Positions 25,993-34,804 of a DNA stretch of 64,000 nucleotides are shown piece by piece. Position numbers and translations under genes: made by a program. Below the pieces are notes generated by a model. It did not search any database. It saw only the letters and a program-made list of their open reading frames with translations, and was not told where the DNA came from. Position 1 is the stretch's first letter; the number at the start of each line of letters is the position of its first letter. Source of the stretch: CAIVVT01 sp963757265 (lineage in GTDB: Bacteria; Acidobacteriota; Terriglobia; Bryobacterales; Bryobacteraceae); NCBI GenBank assembly GCA_963757265.1, contig CAVWRA010000004.1, forward strand, positions 124,001-188,000, read 5' to 3'.

Positions 25993-27051
25993 TGACTCGA
26001 TCTCTTGCATGTTGTTCACCATGATGTTGAAGAATAGACCCCGCGGCTCCAGAGAGTCCATCAGCAGTCGCAACTCCTCCGGGCTGAAAGAGCCCCGAAT
26101 CAGTAGCGGCTTGCGGGCCCTCTGGACTTTCTGGAAGTAGGGAATCATCTGGTCCAGCGGCGGGCCTTGCACGTCATTATTGATCTCAAAGCATTGAATC
26201 TCTTCGATTTCAAGAATGGGACCCAGCAGAAACATCGACGTGGAGTGCAGATGGATGAAGCTGCTGGCGAAGTGAGCGGCTAGCATGCGGTCCACCGGTT
26301 GCACAAACTTGCGATACAGAGCCGGGGAATAGACCGCCGTGGCGTCCTCCTGCATCCGGACGATGGGTCCGGGGGCCCACAGTGAATACTGAGCGTCGAA
26401 ATAACCTCCGCCATACAGCGGAATTCGCTTCCAGACTTCCTCGGTGATTTCCCGAAAAATCCCGCCGGCGCGCCAAAGCAGTTCCGCCGATTTCTCGGGC
26501 TCATCCGTCAGGTCCAGGATGCTGGTGGTGTGTCCTCGCAGAACGGCGTGTATGTCGGTGGGCCCGATATCCGCCGCGTGACTGACGGGAAAGGTCCCGT
26601 TGGACCGCCGTACCAAAGCTTCGGCGAACTCCATATATTTTCGAAACCAGGCATTGTTGTGATCCAGGCGAACCTGGAGGGCTTGGTCCCAGGGTAGACG
26701 CCGTTCCTCTCCCATTGCGTTTTGCGGCAGGATGCGCAGCCTGCAGCCCAGCATCCCGGGCAGCCAGGGAACAGCCACTTGGCCGGGGCATGCCCCGCGA
26801 ATCAAGTCGTCGTCAGTTTCTTCGCCCTCCCGCAACATTCGGATGTGATCCTCGATGAAAGCGCCGGGATCGACCATGTCGGGAGTGAGGTAGTCGGCGC
26901 TCCCCCAGGTCTTGCAAGCGGCAAACTCCTGCAACGGAAACCAGCCGACGAACGAAAAGCCCACCAGGGGACGACGGACATCGTCTCGGTTCCAAAAGGT
27001 CTTATATCGAGCGATCTTTCCCGGATCGTTGCCAAAGGGAGCTCGGGTCAT
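25969..27051 (-). CDS. UroD-type methyltransferase-like protein
   Basis: 360 residues from ATG 27051 (MTRAPFGNDPGKIARYKTFW). The frame is open to ATG 27120, which adds 23 residues without family character; neither start has a strong ribosome site. Family features are the FWNRDDVRRPLVGFSFVGW opening, SHAADIGPTDIHAVLRGH, a SSFIHLHSTSMFLL segment at the place of the HTC motif (no Cys here), and ENAM-like loops. The lack of the Cys suggests a demethylating or corrinoid-binding partner role instead of zinc-thiol transfer. Divergent from the corrinoid-protein relic. Its 3' end overlaps the truncated UroD fragment in the opposite direction. Confidence 0.65.
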   Translation of the reverse strand: MTRAPFGNDPGKIARYKTFWNRDDVRRPLVGFSFVGWFPLQEFAACKTWGSADYLTPDMVDPGAFIEDHIRMLREGEETDDDLIRGACPGQVAVPWLPGMLGCRLRILPQNAMGEERRLPWDQALQVRLDHNNAWFRKYMEFAEALVRRSNGTFPVSHAADIGPTDIHAVLRGHTTSILDLTDEPEKSAELLWRAGGIFREITEEVWKRIPLYGGGYFDAQYSLWAPGPIVRMQEDATAVYSPALYRKFVQPVDRMLAAHFASSFIHLHSTSMFLLGPILEIEEIQCFEINNDVQGPPLDQMIPYFQKVQRARKPLLIRGSFSPEELRLLMDSLEPRGLFFNIMVNNMQEIESLRPLVGM

Positions 27052-27161
27052 GCACAGTTCCACGCCGCCAGCCGCGAAATACAAAGCTACATGATAGCTG
27101 ACGCCGTTGCGATCTGCCATTCATCCGAAGTTGCCGGAAATAGTGCATCTCCACAACTGCT

Positions 27162-27818
27162 GTGATAGCGTCCTGCCCGAGAGGCCATGCTCGGGCGAGG
27201 ACAAGGGTCACACTTCTGACCGAACCGCAGAAACCCTACGATGCAATCTTGAATGGCGATACAAGGACAGCGGTAGTCGTCACTCGGGAGGCTCTGGCTG
27301 AAAGCGCCGAAGCTATGGAACTGATCAGCAAGCATATGATTCCCTTATTGGATGAGGTGGAGCGGCTGCTGGCAAGCCGTGCCATCAGAGGCTCCCTGGA
27401 ACTCATCCGGCTACTGCTTACAGCGCGCGGGCAGCAACCATCGGGGCGCGTTGTCATCGGAACCTTCAAAGGCGACCTGCACGATATCGGGAAGAACCTG
27501 GTTGCCTCCGTGCTGGAAGGCGGCGGGTTCTAAGTGACCGATTTGGGCCCGGATGTCGCGCCGGAAAGGTTCGTTGAGGCGGTCCAGCGTTCAAGTGCCA
27601 ATGTTGTTTGCCTGTCTGCGCTGCTGACTGTCGCCATGACCGCTATGCGAACGACGATCGAGGCCTTGAAACAGGCCGGCGTGCGTGAACGCGTGAAAGT
27701 GATGGTTGGGTGCGCTCCGGTGACGCGCCAGTTGGCCAACAGAATCGGCGCTGACGGTTATGGCGAGAGCACGCCGGGAACCGTCTCGCTGCCCCGGCAT
27801 ATGATTGCGCCCCTCTAA
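27162..27818 (+). pseudogene. Corrinoid (B12-binding) methyltransferase protein, split by an in-frame TAA
   Basis: The N-terminal helical part (YDAILNGDTRTAVVVTREAL, IPLLDEVERL) and B12-binding motif GTFKGDLHDIGKNLV, where His is the lower cobalt ligand (DxHxxG), are clear. At GGGF a TAA (27531-27533) replaces the expected Glu codon. The same frame resumes with GTG as VTDLGPDVAPERFVEAV then SALLTVAMTAMRTTIEALK and GCAPVTRQLANRIGADGYG. A one-base G-to-T change would explain it. The helical cap is also shorter than usual, lacking the middle segment around the metal-binding loop. It would carry methyl groups between methyltransferases. I treat it as a pseudogene, though TAAGTG could allow reinitiation as two half-proteins. 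Confidence 0.7.
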
Positions 27819-27880
27819 GTCAGGGCCCCTCACACACCCCATTGAAGCAAGCGTGCGCCCGTATAAGGCGCTGGCCCATT

Positions 27881-29176
27881 TCAGACCCGCCCGATCTCGT
27901 CTGTGGCTGTGCGTCTCGGCTCAGTGGACCGGATAGGTTCAATACGGCCGGCGGCGAGGAGCAAGGCCAGGGCCAGCGCATAAGCGGCGCCGGTGCCGGC
28001 GAATACCGGAGCATATCCGCCGGCGTCAACGAGGCGGCCGATCAACGGCTGTGTGAGAGCGCCAACCAGGGTTCCTGCCGAGCCTGTGATCCCGTACAAC
28101 ACTGCCATGTGGCGGCGAGGCGTGATCTCGGTGATCACGGTGTGGATATTGGACGCCCAGGCGAATTGCCCGAAAAGGGCGACGCTAACCAAGCCCAGGC
28201 CGGCGAAGGGGTTGAGGACCAAGTGGGTGAGCGCTCCGAGTCCTCCGAGGACAACGGCGGGGATCAGAACGCCCTTGCGGCTGCTGTCCAGCGAGAAGCC
28301 GTGCGCCAGCAGCGCGCTTGAAGCCCACGCACCGGCCAGCGAACCGACGTTGGCGGCGAAAAAGGGGATCCAGAGCCAGCGGCCGATCATCCCGAGGTCA
28401 AAGTGACGGACTTCCTGAAAGTAACCTGGTATCCAGAAAAGGTAGAAATACCAGGCTCCATCGGTCAGGGCGCGGGCAGCCAGCACACACCAGTATTTGC
28501 GCCGCTTCAGGACTTCGCGAGTGGAAGGCGCGAACTCGTCGCGAGGATTTCCGTTAGCCTCGACACGGGCGGCAGGAGCGGGATCCGGCGTGCCGTAAAG
28601 GCGATGAATCCTCCTGTGAACCAGCCACCAGGGCGGAATAAGCAACAGCGTCAACACTCCCGTCACGACAAAAGTGGCCCTCCATCCGTAGCGGGCGGCT
28701 AGCGAGGCCACCAGAGGGGGCGCCACCAGCGTTCCCACAGTAAGGCCGCAGAGGAGAATGCCGACTGCCTTGGCGCGATCCTTCGGAGCAAACCATTCCG
28801 CCGCGCCGCACATCGCGGTAGGATAGTAGCCGGCTTCGCCGATGCCGAGCAGCGCGCGGAACAGACACAGGCTGCGAAGTCCCGACGCGAGGGCATGGAG
28901 CACGTGGGCGACGGACCACCACAAGACGGTCAGGGTGAACATGCGGCGGGATCCGAGCGAATCGGCGAGCCGTCCGCCGAGGATGTAGAAGATCATGTAA
29001 AGCAGAAGAAATGCATTGACCGCCACGCCGTAGTCGGCGTTGGTCAACGCAAGGTCGCGGCGGACCTGAGGCATGACGACGCCCAACACAGCCCGGTCGA
29101 GATAGTTCCACACGGAGCCGAGAAAGAGCAGGAGCACGACCATCCAGGCCAGCCGATTCTGCCGGGCGGGCGTCAT
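27881..29176 (-). CDS. MFS transporter, anion:cation symporter (ExuT-like) family
   Basis: 431 residues with twelve predicted membrane segments. The loop 2-3 motif reads GGRLADSLGSRRMFTL, close to the MFS signature, and GIGEAGYYPTAMCGAAEWF is typical of the ACS family that takes up hexuronates and related sugar acids by proton symport. MVVLLLFLGSVWNYLDRAV is the first span, with the conserved Asn-Tyr-Leu-Asp-Arg. It is the import step of this region. Divergent from the UroD-type gene at 29206, with only 29 bases between the starts, so the promoters overlap and both are probably co-regulated. Confidence 0.85.
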   Translation of the reverse strand: MTPARQNRLAWMVVLLLFLGSVWNYLDRAVLGVVMPQVRRDLALTNADYGVAVNAFLLLYMIFYILGGRLADSLGSRRMFTLTVLWWSVAHVLHALASGLRSLCLFRALLGIGEAGYYPTAMCGAAEWFAPKDRAKAVGILLCGLTVGTLVAPPLVASLAARYGWRATFVVTGVLTLLLIPPWWLVHRRIHRLYGTPDPAPAARVEANGNPRDEFAPSTREVLKRRKYWCVLAARALTDGAWYFYLFWIPGYFQEVRHFDLGMIGRWLWIPFFAANVGSLAGAWASSALLAHGFSLDSSRKGVLIPAVVLGGLGALTHLVLNPFAGLGLVSVALFGQFAWASNIHTVITEITPRRHMAVLYGITGSAGTLVGALTQPLIGRLVDAGGYAPVFAGTGAAYALALALLLAAGRIEPIRSTEPRRTATDEIGRV

Positions 29177-29205
29177 GCGGTAAGCATATACTCGCAGAGG
29201 ATGCG

Positions 29206-30393
29206 ATGACGGATCGAGAGCGGATCCTGGCCGCCATCGGCGGCGGCGTACCCGATCGTCTGCCTTGGGCGCCGCGACTCGAATTCTGGTATCGCGCCCA
29301 CTTGCGCCGGGGGACTCTGCCGGCGGAACTGCGCGGGCTGAGTTTGATCGAGATCGCGGACCGGCTCGGGGTGGGCTGCTACTCGGTGATACCGGACTTC
29401 ACCGAGTGTGCATCCGAGACCGATATGCTGGACCGGGGGCTGGGTATCTTCAACCTCGGAGTCCTCCCCTACCGGGTGACGCTCGAAGGCGTAGACCGGC
29501 GTGTACTGCGGCGCGGCCAGGAGACCGTAGTCGAATACCATACACCGGTGGGCTCGGTGGAGACAACCACGATCTTCACCGAGGAAATGCTCGACGGCGG
29601 CACGTCGATTTCCTGGATCGCCGCGCACGCCATCCGCGAGCTTCGCGATTTCGCAGTGGTGGGGTACATCTTCTCGCGACTGAAGGTCGAGCCAGAGCTG
29701 GACGGGTACCTGGCGCGGCGGCAGCAGATCGGCGATCGGGGAATTGTAATCGGTTATGCCAGTGGTGCAGCGTGCCCGGTCCAACACATCATGAAAGAGC
29801 TGATGCCGCTGGAGCAGTTCTTCTACGCGATGCACGATTATCCGGCAACTGTGGAGCGGCTGGCCGACGAGATGCAGCCGTTCTACCGGCGCATCCAGGA
29901 GTGTGCGGCGGCATCGCCGGCCGAAGTCGTGTTGCTGGGCGGCAACTACGATGATTCCATCACGTTTCCACGATTCTTCGAGAAGCATATCCTGCCGGCG
30001 TTGCGGGACTACGCCGAGGCGTTACACGCTCGGGGCAAGTATTTGATGACACATACCGACGGCGAGAATCGCTTGCTGCTGCGCTTGTATCTGGCTGCGG
30101 GCTTCGACGTTGCCGACTCGCTGTGTCCTTATCCGATGACGCGTTGCCGGCTGGAAGAAATCCGTGAAGTCTTCGCCGACCGCATTACCATCTGGGGCGG
30201 CATACCTTCGATTTTACTCAACTTGGCGAGTACGACCGAGGAGGAGTTCCGCGTTTTCATCAACGATCTAGTGGAGCGCTATGGCCGGCAGGGTCATCTC
30301 ATTCTGGGCGTGAGCGACATGGTGACGGCGGAATGCGAGTGGGATAGGCTGCAGTACATCACCGAGAGGGTGACGCAGTGCCGCGCCGTCTAA
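29206..30393 (+). CDS. Uroporphyrinogen decarboxylase-fold protein
   Basis: 395 residues. It opens MTDRERILAAIGGGVPDRLP as in UroD-like methyltransferases. QHIMKELMPLEQFFYAMHD, then VVLLGGNYDDSITFP and GKYLMTHTDGENRLLL follow; the His in MTHTDGE sits at the family's metal site, with Asp-Gly-Glu in place of Cys-Gly-Asn. WGGIPSILLN and GHLILGVSDMVTAEC close the barrel. It has no signal and should be cytosolic. GAGG precedes ATG 29206. Together with the transporter it may process an imported methylated compound. 30394-30649 after it holds no gene. Confidence 0.75.
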   Translation: MTDRERILAAIGGGVPDRLPWAPRLEFWYRAHLRRGTLPAELRGLSLIEIADRLGVGCYSVIPDFTECASETDMLDRGLGIFNLGVLPYRVTLEGVDRRVLRRGQETVVEYHTPVGSVETTTIFTEEMLDGGTSISWIAAHAIRELRDFAVVGYIFSRLKVEPELDGYLARRQQIGDRGIVIGYASGAACPVQHIMKELMPLEQFFYAMHDYPATVERLADEMQPFYRRIQECAAASPAEVVLLGGNYDDSITFPRFFEKHILPALRDYAEALHARGKYLMTHTDGENRLLLRLYLAAGFDVADSLCPYPMTRCRLEEIREVFADRITIWGGIPSILLNLASTTEEEFRVFINDLVERYGRQGHLILGVSDMVTAECEWDRLQYITERVTQCRAV

Positions 30394-30649
30394 AGACCAG
30401 AGTGCGCGGTGGCAGGCGGGGCGATATTCAGGGAAGGCCGCGGCCATCGCGCCGTTACCATTCAACGAGCATTCGCTTATTGAGGCCGAACACGAACCGG
30501 CGGAGCTGGCCCGCTCGTCAGGGGGTAACCGCGCCAGTTCCGCACAGACTAGAGTCCGTGCCACGTTAGCCGGTTCCGGCGATCCGCTTGCCTGTGCCCC
30601 ACGCAACTCTTCGTATAAGCTGAATTGAATCGAAAAGAAACGAGGATCT

Positions 30650-33600
30650 ATGCGTTTGCTACTCGCGTTCTTTGCCCTGGCGGCCATCGGCTCCGCGAAT
30701 GAGCCGCTGCTGCCGCAAAAGCCAACGCTGAGCAAAACCCATATCGTGTTCGTGTATGCGGGCGACCTGTGGAGCGTGCCGCGCGAAGGCGGTGACGCCG
30801 TGCGGCTGACCAGCGGAACCGGCACCGAAACCGACCCGGCCTTTTCACCCGATGGCACGCGCATCGCCTTCACCGGCGAGTACGACGGCAATGTGGACGT
30901 TTTCGTCATCCCCGCCGCGGGTGGCGTGCCCATGAGACTGACCTGGCACCCGGCGGCCGATCGCGTCATGGGATGGACGCCGGACGGCAAGCGGGTCATC
31001 TTCAGCTCGTCGAGAACCGCATACTCGCGTTTCCTCGAGATGTTCAGCGTTCCGGCCGATGGAGGGGCGGAAGAGAAGCTGCCGCTGCCCACGGGATCCG
31101 CGGCTTCGATGTCTCCCGACGGGCAGTCCATCGCCTACGAGCCGATCGGGCGGGCGTTCGGGATGTGGAAGAGATATCGCGGCGGCCAGACCGCGCGCAT
31201 CTGGCTGGCGCGCCTCTCCGACAGTGTTGTGACGACTGTGCCGCGCACGAATTCCAACGACTTCAACCCCATGTGGACCGGGGACCGCGTCTACTTTCTC
31301 TCGGATCGCAACGGGCCGGTGACGCTGTTCTACTACGACACGAAGACCAAAGCCGTGCACGAAGCGATTGCGAACCATGGGCTGGACCTGAAGTCCGCTT
31401 CGCTGGGGCCGGATGCGATCGTCTACGAGCTGTTCGGCGGGATCTTCCTCTATGACCTGAAGTCGGGCAGGACGAAGCCCGTTCCGATTCGCGTGGCCGG
31501 GGATTTCGCGGAACTGCGCGCCAGGTTCGTCAACGTGGGGAAGCATCTCGACGCCGCCGCGGTGTCGCCGAACGGGGCGCGCGCGGTGTTTGAGGCGCGC
31601 GGGGACATCGTCAGCGTGCCGGCGGAGAAGGGCGATGCGCGCAACCTGACCAACACGCCGGGGGTAATGGAACGGGACCCGCAGTGGTCGCCTGACGGCA
31701 GGAGCATCGCGTATCTCTCGGATGAGTCGGGCGAGTACGCGCTGCACATACGGCCGCAGAGCGGCGCGGGCGAAGTGACGAAGATCGAGCTGAAGCCGGG
31801 GTTCTACCGATCGCCGCGGTTTTCCCCGGACAGTAAGAAGATGGCCCTGACGGACAGCTTCCAGCGGCTTTGGTACGTGGACCTGGTGACGAAAAAGCAG
31901 GTGGTGGTGGCTCAGGATACCTACCAGATGCGCAGCGGCGACATCGCGGGTGCATGGTCCCCGGACAGCAAATGGCTGGCGTACTCGAAGGTGCTGCCGA
32001 ACGACCTGAGCGCCATCCATGTCTATTCGCTGGCGGACGCGAAATCCACTCAGGTGACCGACGGCATGAGCGATGCCACCCACCCCGTATTCGACAAGGA
32101 CGGCAAGTATTTGTACTTCACAGCGAGCACTAACTCCGGTGAAAGCTTGGGGCTGGATATTCACGCGACGGCGCGCACAGCGACCAGTTCGATCTACCTG
32201 GCGGTTCTGGACAAGACGCAGCCTTCGCCGTTCGCACCCGAGAGCGATGAGGAGACGGGGGCGGAGGAGAAGAAAGCCGCCGAGGCCGGCAAACCCGATA
32301 CGGCATCCGGCGCAGCGCCGGCGAGTGAAACAAAACCGGCCGAACCCGGAAAGGGCGCCGCGCCGGCGAATGGGACGAAGCCGACAGACGGCGCGAAGCC
32401 GAAGCCCGGCGCCGCGGAAGTCAAAGACGTGAAGATCGACCTCGACGGGATGGATCAGCGCATTCTGTCCGTGCCCATGCCGCCACGGCGCTACACGAGG
32501 CTGCAGGTGGGGAAGGCGGGAACGCTGCTGGCGCTGGAAGTGCAGGAGCGGTCCGGGGACGGCCCACAGGAAGGCCCTCCGGGGCTGACCGTCCACCGGT
32601 ACGACCTCAAGGCCCGCAAGAGCGACGCGCCGCTTAGCGGCGTGAGCAGTTTCCAGATGTCGTATGGCGGCGAAAAGGCGCTGTACCGCCAGGGAGAAAA
32701 CTGGATCATCGCGGAATTGCGGCCGATGTCGAAAGGGCCGGGTGGTGGTGGCGCCCCCGCCGCGCCCCCCACCGACAGCCAGGGTGCGCTTAAGACGAGC
32801 GGCATCGAAGTGCGGGTGGATCCGGCGGCGGAATGGAAGCAGATGTACCACGAGGTGTGGCGGATCGAACGCGACTGGTTCTACGACCGCAATATCCACG
32901 GCCTCGACCTGAAGGAGGCGGAGAAGAAGTACGAGCCGTATTTGCATAACATCGCTTCCCGAAACGACCTCACCTACCTGTTCCAGGAAATGCTGGGCAA
33001 CATGACGGTCAGCCACATGGGAACGGGAGGCGGCGATACACCGGAAGTAAAACACGTGCAGACGGGATTGCTGGGGGCCGACTACGAGGTTGCCAACGGC
33101 CGGTATCGCTTCACGCGCGTGTATAACGGGGAGAATTGGAATCCGCCGCTGCGCGCGCCGCTCACGCAGCCGGGGGTGAACGTGAAGGCGGGCGAGTATC
33201 TGCTGGCCGTGAACGGCCGCGAGGTGCGGCCACCGGCCAACCTCTACAGCTTCTTCGAAGAGCTGGCCGACAAATCCGTGGTGCTGCGGGTGGGCGCGGA
33301 TGCAAACGGGGCCGGCGCGCGCGACGTGACCGTGGTTCCCGTGGCCGACGAGGGCCGGCTGCGGAACCTGGCGTGGATCGAGGAGAACCGGCGCAAGGTG
33401 CATGAGATGAGCGGCGGGAAGGTGGCCTACATCTACATGCCGGACACCGCGAACGGAGGGCTGACCGCGTTCAACCGCTACTTCTACGCGCAGATCGGAA
33501 AGGAGGCCGCGATTGTGGACGAGCGCTTCAACGGCGGCGGCCTGCTGGCCACCGACATCGCGGAGATCCTCAACCGTAAGCCGCTCAGCGCCGCGTCCAA

Positions 33601-34033
33601 CCGGGTGGGAGAGCCCCAGGTGCAGCCGCAAGGAATTTTCGGGCCGAAGGTGATGATCATTAACGAGCGGGCGGGCTCGGGCGGTGACGCCATGCCCTGG
33701 TACTTCAGACGCGCCGGCGTGGGCAAGCTGATCGGAACGCGCACGTGGGGCGGCCTGGTGGGGATGAACGGCGCGCCGCCGCTTATGGATGGAGGTTTCG
33801 TGGCCGCGCCCAGTTCGGGCATCTACAACCCGCTGACGGGCGCGTGGGAAGTGGAGAACATTGGCGTGGCGCCCGATGTCGAGGTGGAGCAGGACCCGGC
33901 GCTGGTTCGAAAAGGCCACGATCCGCAACTGGAGAAGGCGGTGGAAGTGGTGCTGGAAGAGCTGAAGAAGAATCCGCCGCCGAAGCTGCGGCGTCCGGCT
34001 TTTCCGAACTACTACGGCTCGGTGACGCGGTAG
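30650..34033 (+). CDS. Secreted tricorn-like serine protease
   Basis: 1,127 residues, the normal size for tricorn homologues. Signal peptide LLLAFFALAAIGSAN. Then two beta-propellers with repeated FSPDG, WSPDGRSIAYLSD and FSPDSKKMALTD blades (about 30-510). A 90-residue Pro/Ala/Lys/Glu linker (about 525-600) is followed by the C-terminal protease: C1 region EWKQMYHEVWRIERDWFYDR, PDZ-like domain, IVDERFNGGG and the nucleophile loop NERAGSGGDAMPWYF with Ser before Gly-Gly-Asp. GAGGA lies six bases before ATG 30650. Tricorn enzymes trim peptides into small pieces; with a signal peptide this one acts in the periplasm. The linker is low in complexity and unusual in length. Confidence 0.88.
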   Translation: MRLLLAFFALAAIGSANEPLLPQKPTLSKTHIVFVYAGDLWSVPREGGDAVRLTSGTGTETDPAFSPDGTRIAFTGEYDGNVDVFVIPAAGGVPMRLTWHPAADRVMGWTPDGKRVIFSSSRTAYSRFLEMFSVPADGGAEEKLPLPTGSAASMSPDGQSIAYEPIGRAFGMWKRYRGGQTARIWLARLSDSVVTTVPRTNSNDFNPMWTGDRVYFLSDRNGPVTLFYYDTKTKAVHEAIANHGLDLKSASLGPDAIVYELFGGIFLYDLKSGRTKPVPIRVAGDFAELRARFVNVGKHLDAAAVSPNGARAVFEARGDIVSVPAEKGDARNLTNTPGVMERDPQWSPDGRSIAYLSDESGEYALHIRPQSGAGEVTKIELKPGFYRSPRFSPDSKKMALTDSFQRLWYVDLVTKKQVVVAQDTYQMRSGDIAGAWSPDSKWLAYSKVLPNDLSAIHVYSLADAKSTQVTDGMSDATHPVFDKDGKYLYFTASTNSGESLGLDIHATARTATSSIYLAVLDKTQPSPFAPESDEETGAEEKKAAEAGKPDTASGAAPASETKPAEPGKGAAPANGTKPTDGAKPKPGAAEVKDVKIDLDGMDQRILSVPMPPRRYTRLQVGKAGTLLALEVQERSGDGPQEGPPGLTVHRYDLKARKSDAPLSGVSSFQMSYGGEKALYRQGENWIIAELRPMSKGPGGGGAPAAPPTDSQGALKTSGIEVRVDPAAEWKQMYHEVWRIERDWFYDRNIHGLDLKEAEKKYEPYLHNIASRNDLTYLFQEMLGNMTVSHMGTGGGDTPEVKHVQTGLLGADYEVANGRYRFTRVYNGENWNPPLRAPLTQPGVNVKAGEYLLAVNGREVRPPANLYSFFEELADKSVVLRVGADANGAGARDVTVVPVADEGRLRNLAWIEENRRKVHEMSGGKVAYIYMPDTANGGLTAFNRYFYAQIGKEAAIVDERFNGGGLLATDIAEILNRKPLSAASNRVGEPQVQPQGIFGPKVMIINERAGSGGDAMPWYFRRAGVGKLIGTRTWGGLVGMNGAPPLMDGGFVAAPSSGIYNPLTGAWEVENIGVAPDVEVEQDPALVRKGHDPQLEKAVEVVLEELKKNPPPKLRRPAFPNYYGSVTR

Positions 34034-34085
34034 TCCGGATCTGGTGTCCGGTCCCGCGTGACGTTTCTTTACCAGCGGACTTCGG

Positions 34086-34217
34086 ATGGCAGAGACGGCA
34101 GACTCCAATCTTCGGCTTTGGATCGAGCTAATGGCGCAGAAGCTGAATGATCAGGAATCTGAGCAGGCTGTTGGGCGCGCCGTTGAGGCGAGGATGGTTC
34201 GGGCGTGGCGACAGTGA
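34086..34217 (+). CDS. Possible 43-residue small protein
   Basis: From ATG 34086 to TGA 34215-34217: MAETADSNLRLWIELMA, then QKLNDQESEQAVGRAVEARM. The composition is amphipathic-helical and looks coding, but no ribosome site or family is visible. It starts 52 bases after the tricorn gene and may be a remnant. Confidence 0.25.
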   Translation: MAETADSNLRLWIELMAQKLNDQESEQAVGRAVEARMVRAWRQ

Positions 34218-34344
34218 CATGACGCCTGATATGGGTCATTATCCGTCGGGGGCATTTACGAACGGAGATGCGAAGAAGATTCCGGTTTCGAGACGGGCGC
34301 TGATGACACGGAACAACCGCCTACTAGCTGTGAGGTTTCAATAG

Positions 34345-34436
34345 GTTGTCCATCTGATCTGGACCTGGGAAGCTGAGTTTGCGAAGAATCGGCGACCCAG
34401 GAGACCAGATGGACTATCACCAGAATGCTACGGGCG
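34345..34436 (+). mobile_element. IS481-like left-end remnant
   Basis: A TGTCCATCTGATCTGGACC end-like sequence is followed by a ribosome-site block and ATG reading MDYHQNA, the usual opening of IS481-family transposases. It is closed by a stop six codons later. CCATCTG is mirrored by CAGATGG before the ATG. Only the first 100 bases or so of an element are left. The surrounding 34218-34713 shows nothing else. Confidence 0.4.
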
Positions 34437-34713
34437 GCAACTCGGCGTGATGGCCGAATGGGAAGAACTGAGCGATGAATGTGCGCGGGGCGACTCGCGG
34501 CCCACTGAACCAGGATTTCCATTTCAGCTTCCTGGATTGCTACTGAACTTTGTCCTAAGAGAAGCAGGCTGTCTCCCAGAGGTCAAAACCGTGCGGACGC
34601 AGGTTCCCAAATGCGGCACTTTATGGTTTTCCACTGCCCGCAGGAGGTGCGGCTGGCCCCTCGTGGGCCGCCAGAGTCGCGCGGGATCGAACGGATGAAA
34701 GAAGCGGCCCGAA

Positions 34714-34771
34714 CGGAGGCGGTTTGGTTTACAATCGAGGCGGCCAGGAAGCCCAAGTGGAAATTGTGGGA
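34714..34771 (+). promoter_or_regulatory. Promoter-like block shared with 38252-38313 (copy 1)
   Basis: GGAGGCGGTTTGGTT, then TACAAT (34730-34735), TCG, and CCAGGAAGCCCAAGTGGAAAT further on, match in order and spacing a block before the SGNH-like gene at 38349. The TACAAT lies 70 bases before ATG 34805 and can be a -10 box. No good -35 is seen, which hints at an activator or alternative sigma factor. Confidence 0.4.
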
Positions 34772-34804
34772 TGACTTCCTCGCAGCCAGGAATCGAAAAC
34801 GGAG

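Noticed and set aside
27531..27536. TAA as a recoded sense codon in the corrinoid protein
   Set aside because: Recoding in methyltransferases uses UAG (pyrrolysine) or UGA (selenocysteine), and the methyltransferase subunits are affected, not the corrinoid carrier. A point mutation is simpler.
30845..34108. A 1,087-codon minus-strand open frame opposite the tricorn protease
   Set aside because: It is a shadow produced by GC-rich third positions: Arg/His/Val-rich, no domain, no ribosome site, while the plus strand has complete protease motifs.
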